NCBI GenBank assembly: GCA_959604825.1
Contig: CAUHCN010000037.1
Span: 1-17,000, forward strand
Direction of reading: 5' to 3'
Origin: an uncultured Collinsella sp.
GTDB lineage: Bacteria > Actinomycetota > Coriobacteriia > Coriobacteriales > Coriobacteriaceae
DNA: 17,000 nt
Below the pieces are notes generated by a model. That model was not told the origin of the DNA. It ran no database searches and worked only from the letters and a program-made list of their open reading frames with translations. The translations under genes and the position numbers were made by a program. Below are positions 16,857 through 17,000 of the stretch, piece by piece (the first letter of the stretch is position 1; every line of letters starts with the position of its first letter).

Positions 16857-17000
16857 CTAATTTGGGACGGGGCTTTTTTAACTACACAACCCCTTCCTAT
16901 TAAGTTGCGGTGAAATAGGGACTGTTTATGCGGTTAAAGCCGTAAATGGGGGTGCGGACGATTTCTTGGACCGCGCCTAGGCGTATCCAAGCTTCCTGCG
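16857..17000. other. Non-coding right flank with weak hairpins
   Basis: No complete gene is visible. A T run (16873-16878) preceded by GGGACGGGGC just past the regulator's stop may act as a weak terminator for it, but the stem is poor. Further right, a short imperfect inverted repeat surrounds TTAAAG near 16927-16946. Nothing else in this stretch could be assigned. Confidence 0.3.

Noticed and set aside
16977..17000. Possible C-terminal end of a minus-strand gene entering from the right
   Set aside because: Only seven sense codons before a TAG are visible, which is too little to support a gene call.

Overview
The window reads as a chromosomal housekeeping segment from a GC-rich actinobacterium. 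The best fit is the class Coriobacteriia (Collinsella-like). The basis is the primary sigma factor type, an IMP dehydrogenase of the Tritrichomonas foetus type, GC-rich codon use that creates long antisense shadow frames, and AGGAGG-type ribosome binding sites. The genus is inferred from general resemblance and was not searched.

Almost everything is transcribed leftward (minus strand). From right to left: an IMP dehydrogenase (guaB, 14807-16318) and a leucyl-tRNA synthetase (leuS, 11967-14543) stand as separate units. Each is followed by a terminator-like hairpin. The leuS leader holds a striking ~112-nt hairpin with 26-bp arms. A good promoter at about 11787-11815 then starts what looks like one nine-gene transcription unit: rimP, nusA, infB, rbfA, nrnA, truB, ribF, dnaG, rpoD. 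It closes with a terminator at 156-185. An intrinsic-terminator hairpin lies inside the rimP leader, between promoter and ribosome binding site, and looks like an attenuator. Most junctions are tight: a 1-nt gap at rimP/nusA, 11 nt at infB/rbfA, overlaps of 8, 4 and 8 nt at rbfA/nrnA, truB/ribF and ribF/dnaG, and 15 nt at nrnA/truB. The two looser junctions are nusA-infB (91 nt, two hairpins, no ylxR) and dnaG-rpoD (~110 nt, possible internal rpoD promoter).

Functionally the unit joins 30S maturation (RimP, RbfA), transcription elongation and termination (NusA), translation initiation (IF-2), tRNA pseudouridylation (TruB), nano-RNA/pAp turnover (NrnA), flavin cofactor synthesis (RibF), replication priming (DnaG) and promoter recognition (sigma A). 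This amounts to a fusion of the usual nusA-infB operon with the dnaG-rpoD operon. GuaB (GMP synthesis) and LeuS fit the same growth-linked theme.

The only rightward gene is a small ModE-like winged-helix regulator (16503-16856), divergent from guaB. Both window edges carry non-coding sequence with repeat-like, palindromic character.

I do not see a defence system, mobile element, CRISPR array or secondary-metabolite cluster. The items most worth a second look are the leuS leader hairpin, the zinc-finger-like tail on NusA, the rimP leader attenuator, and the protozoan-type GuaB.
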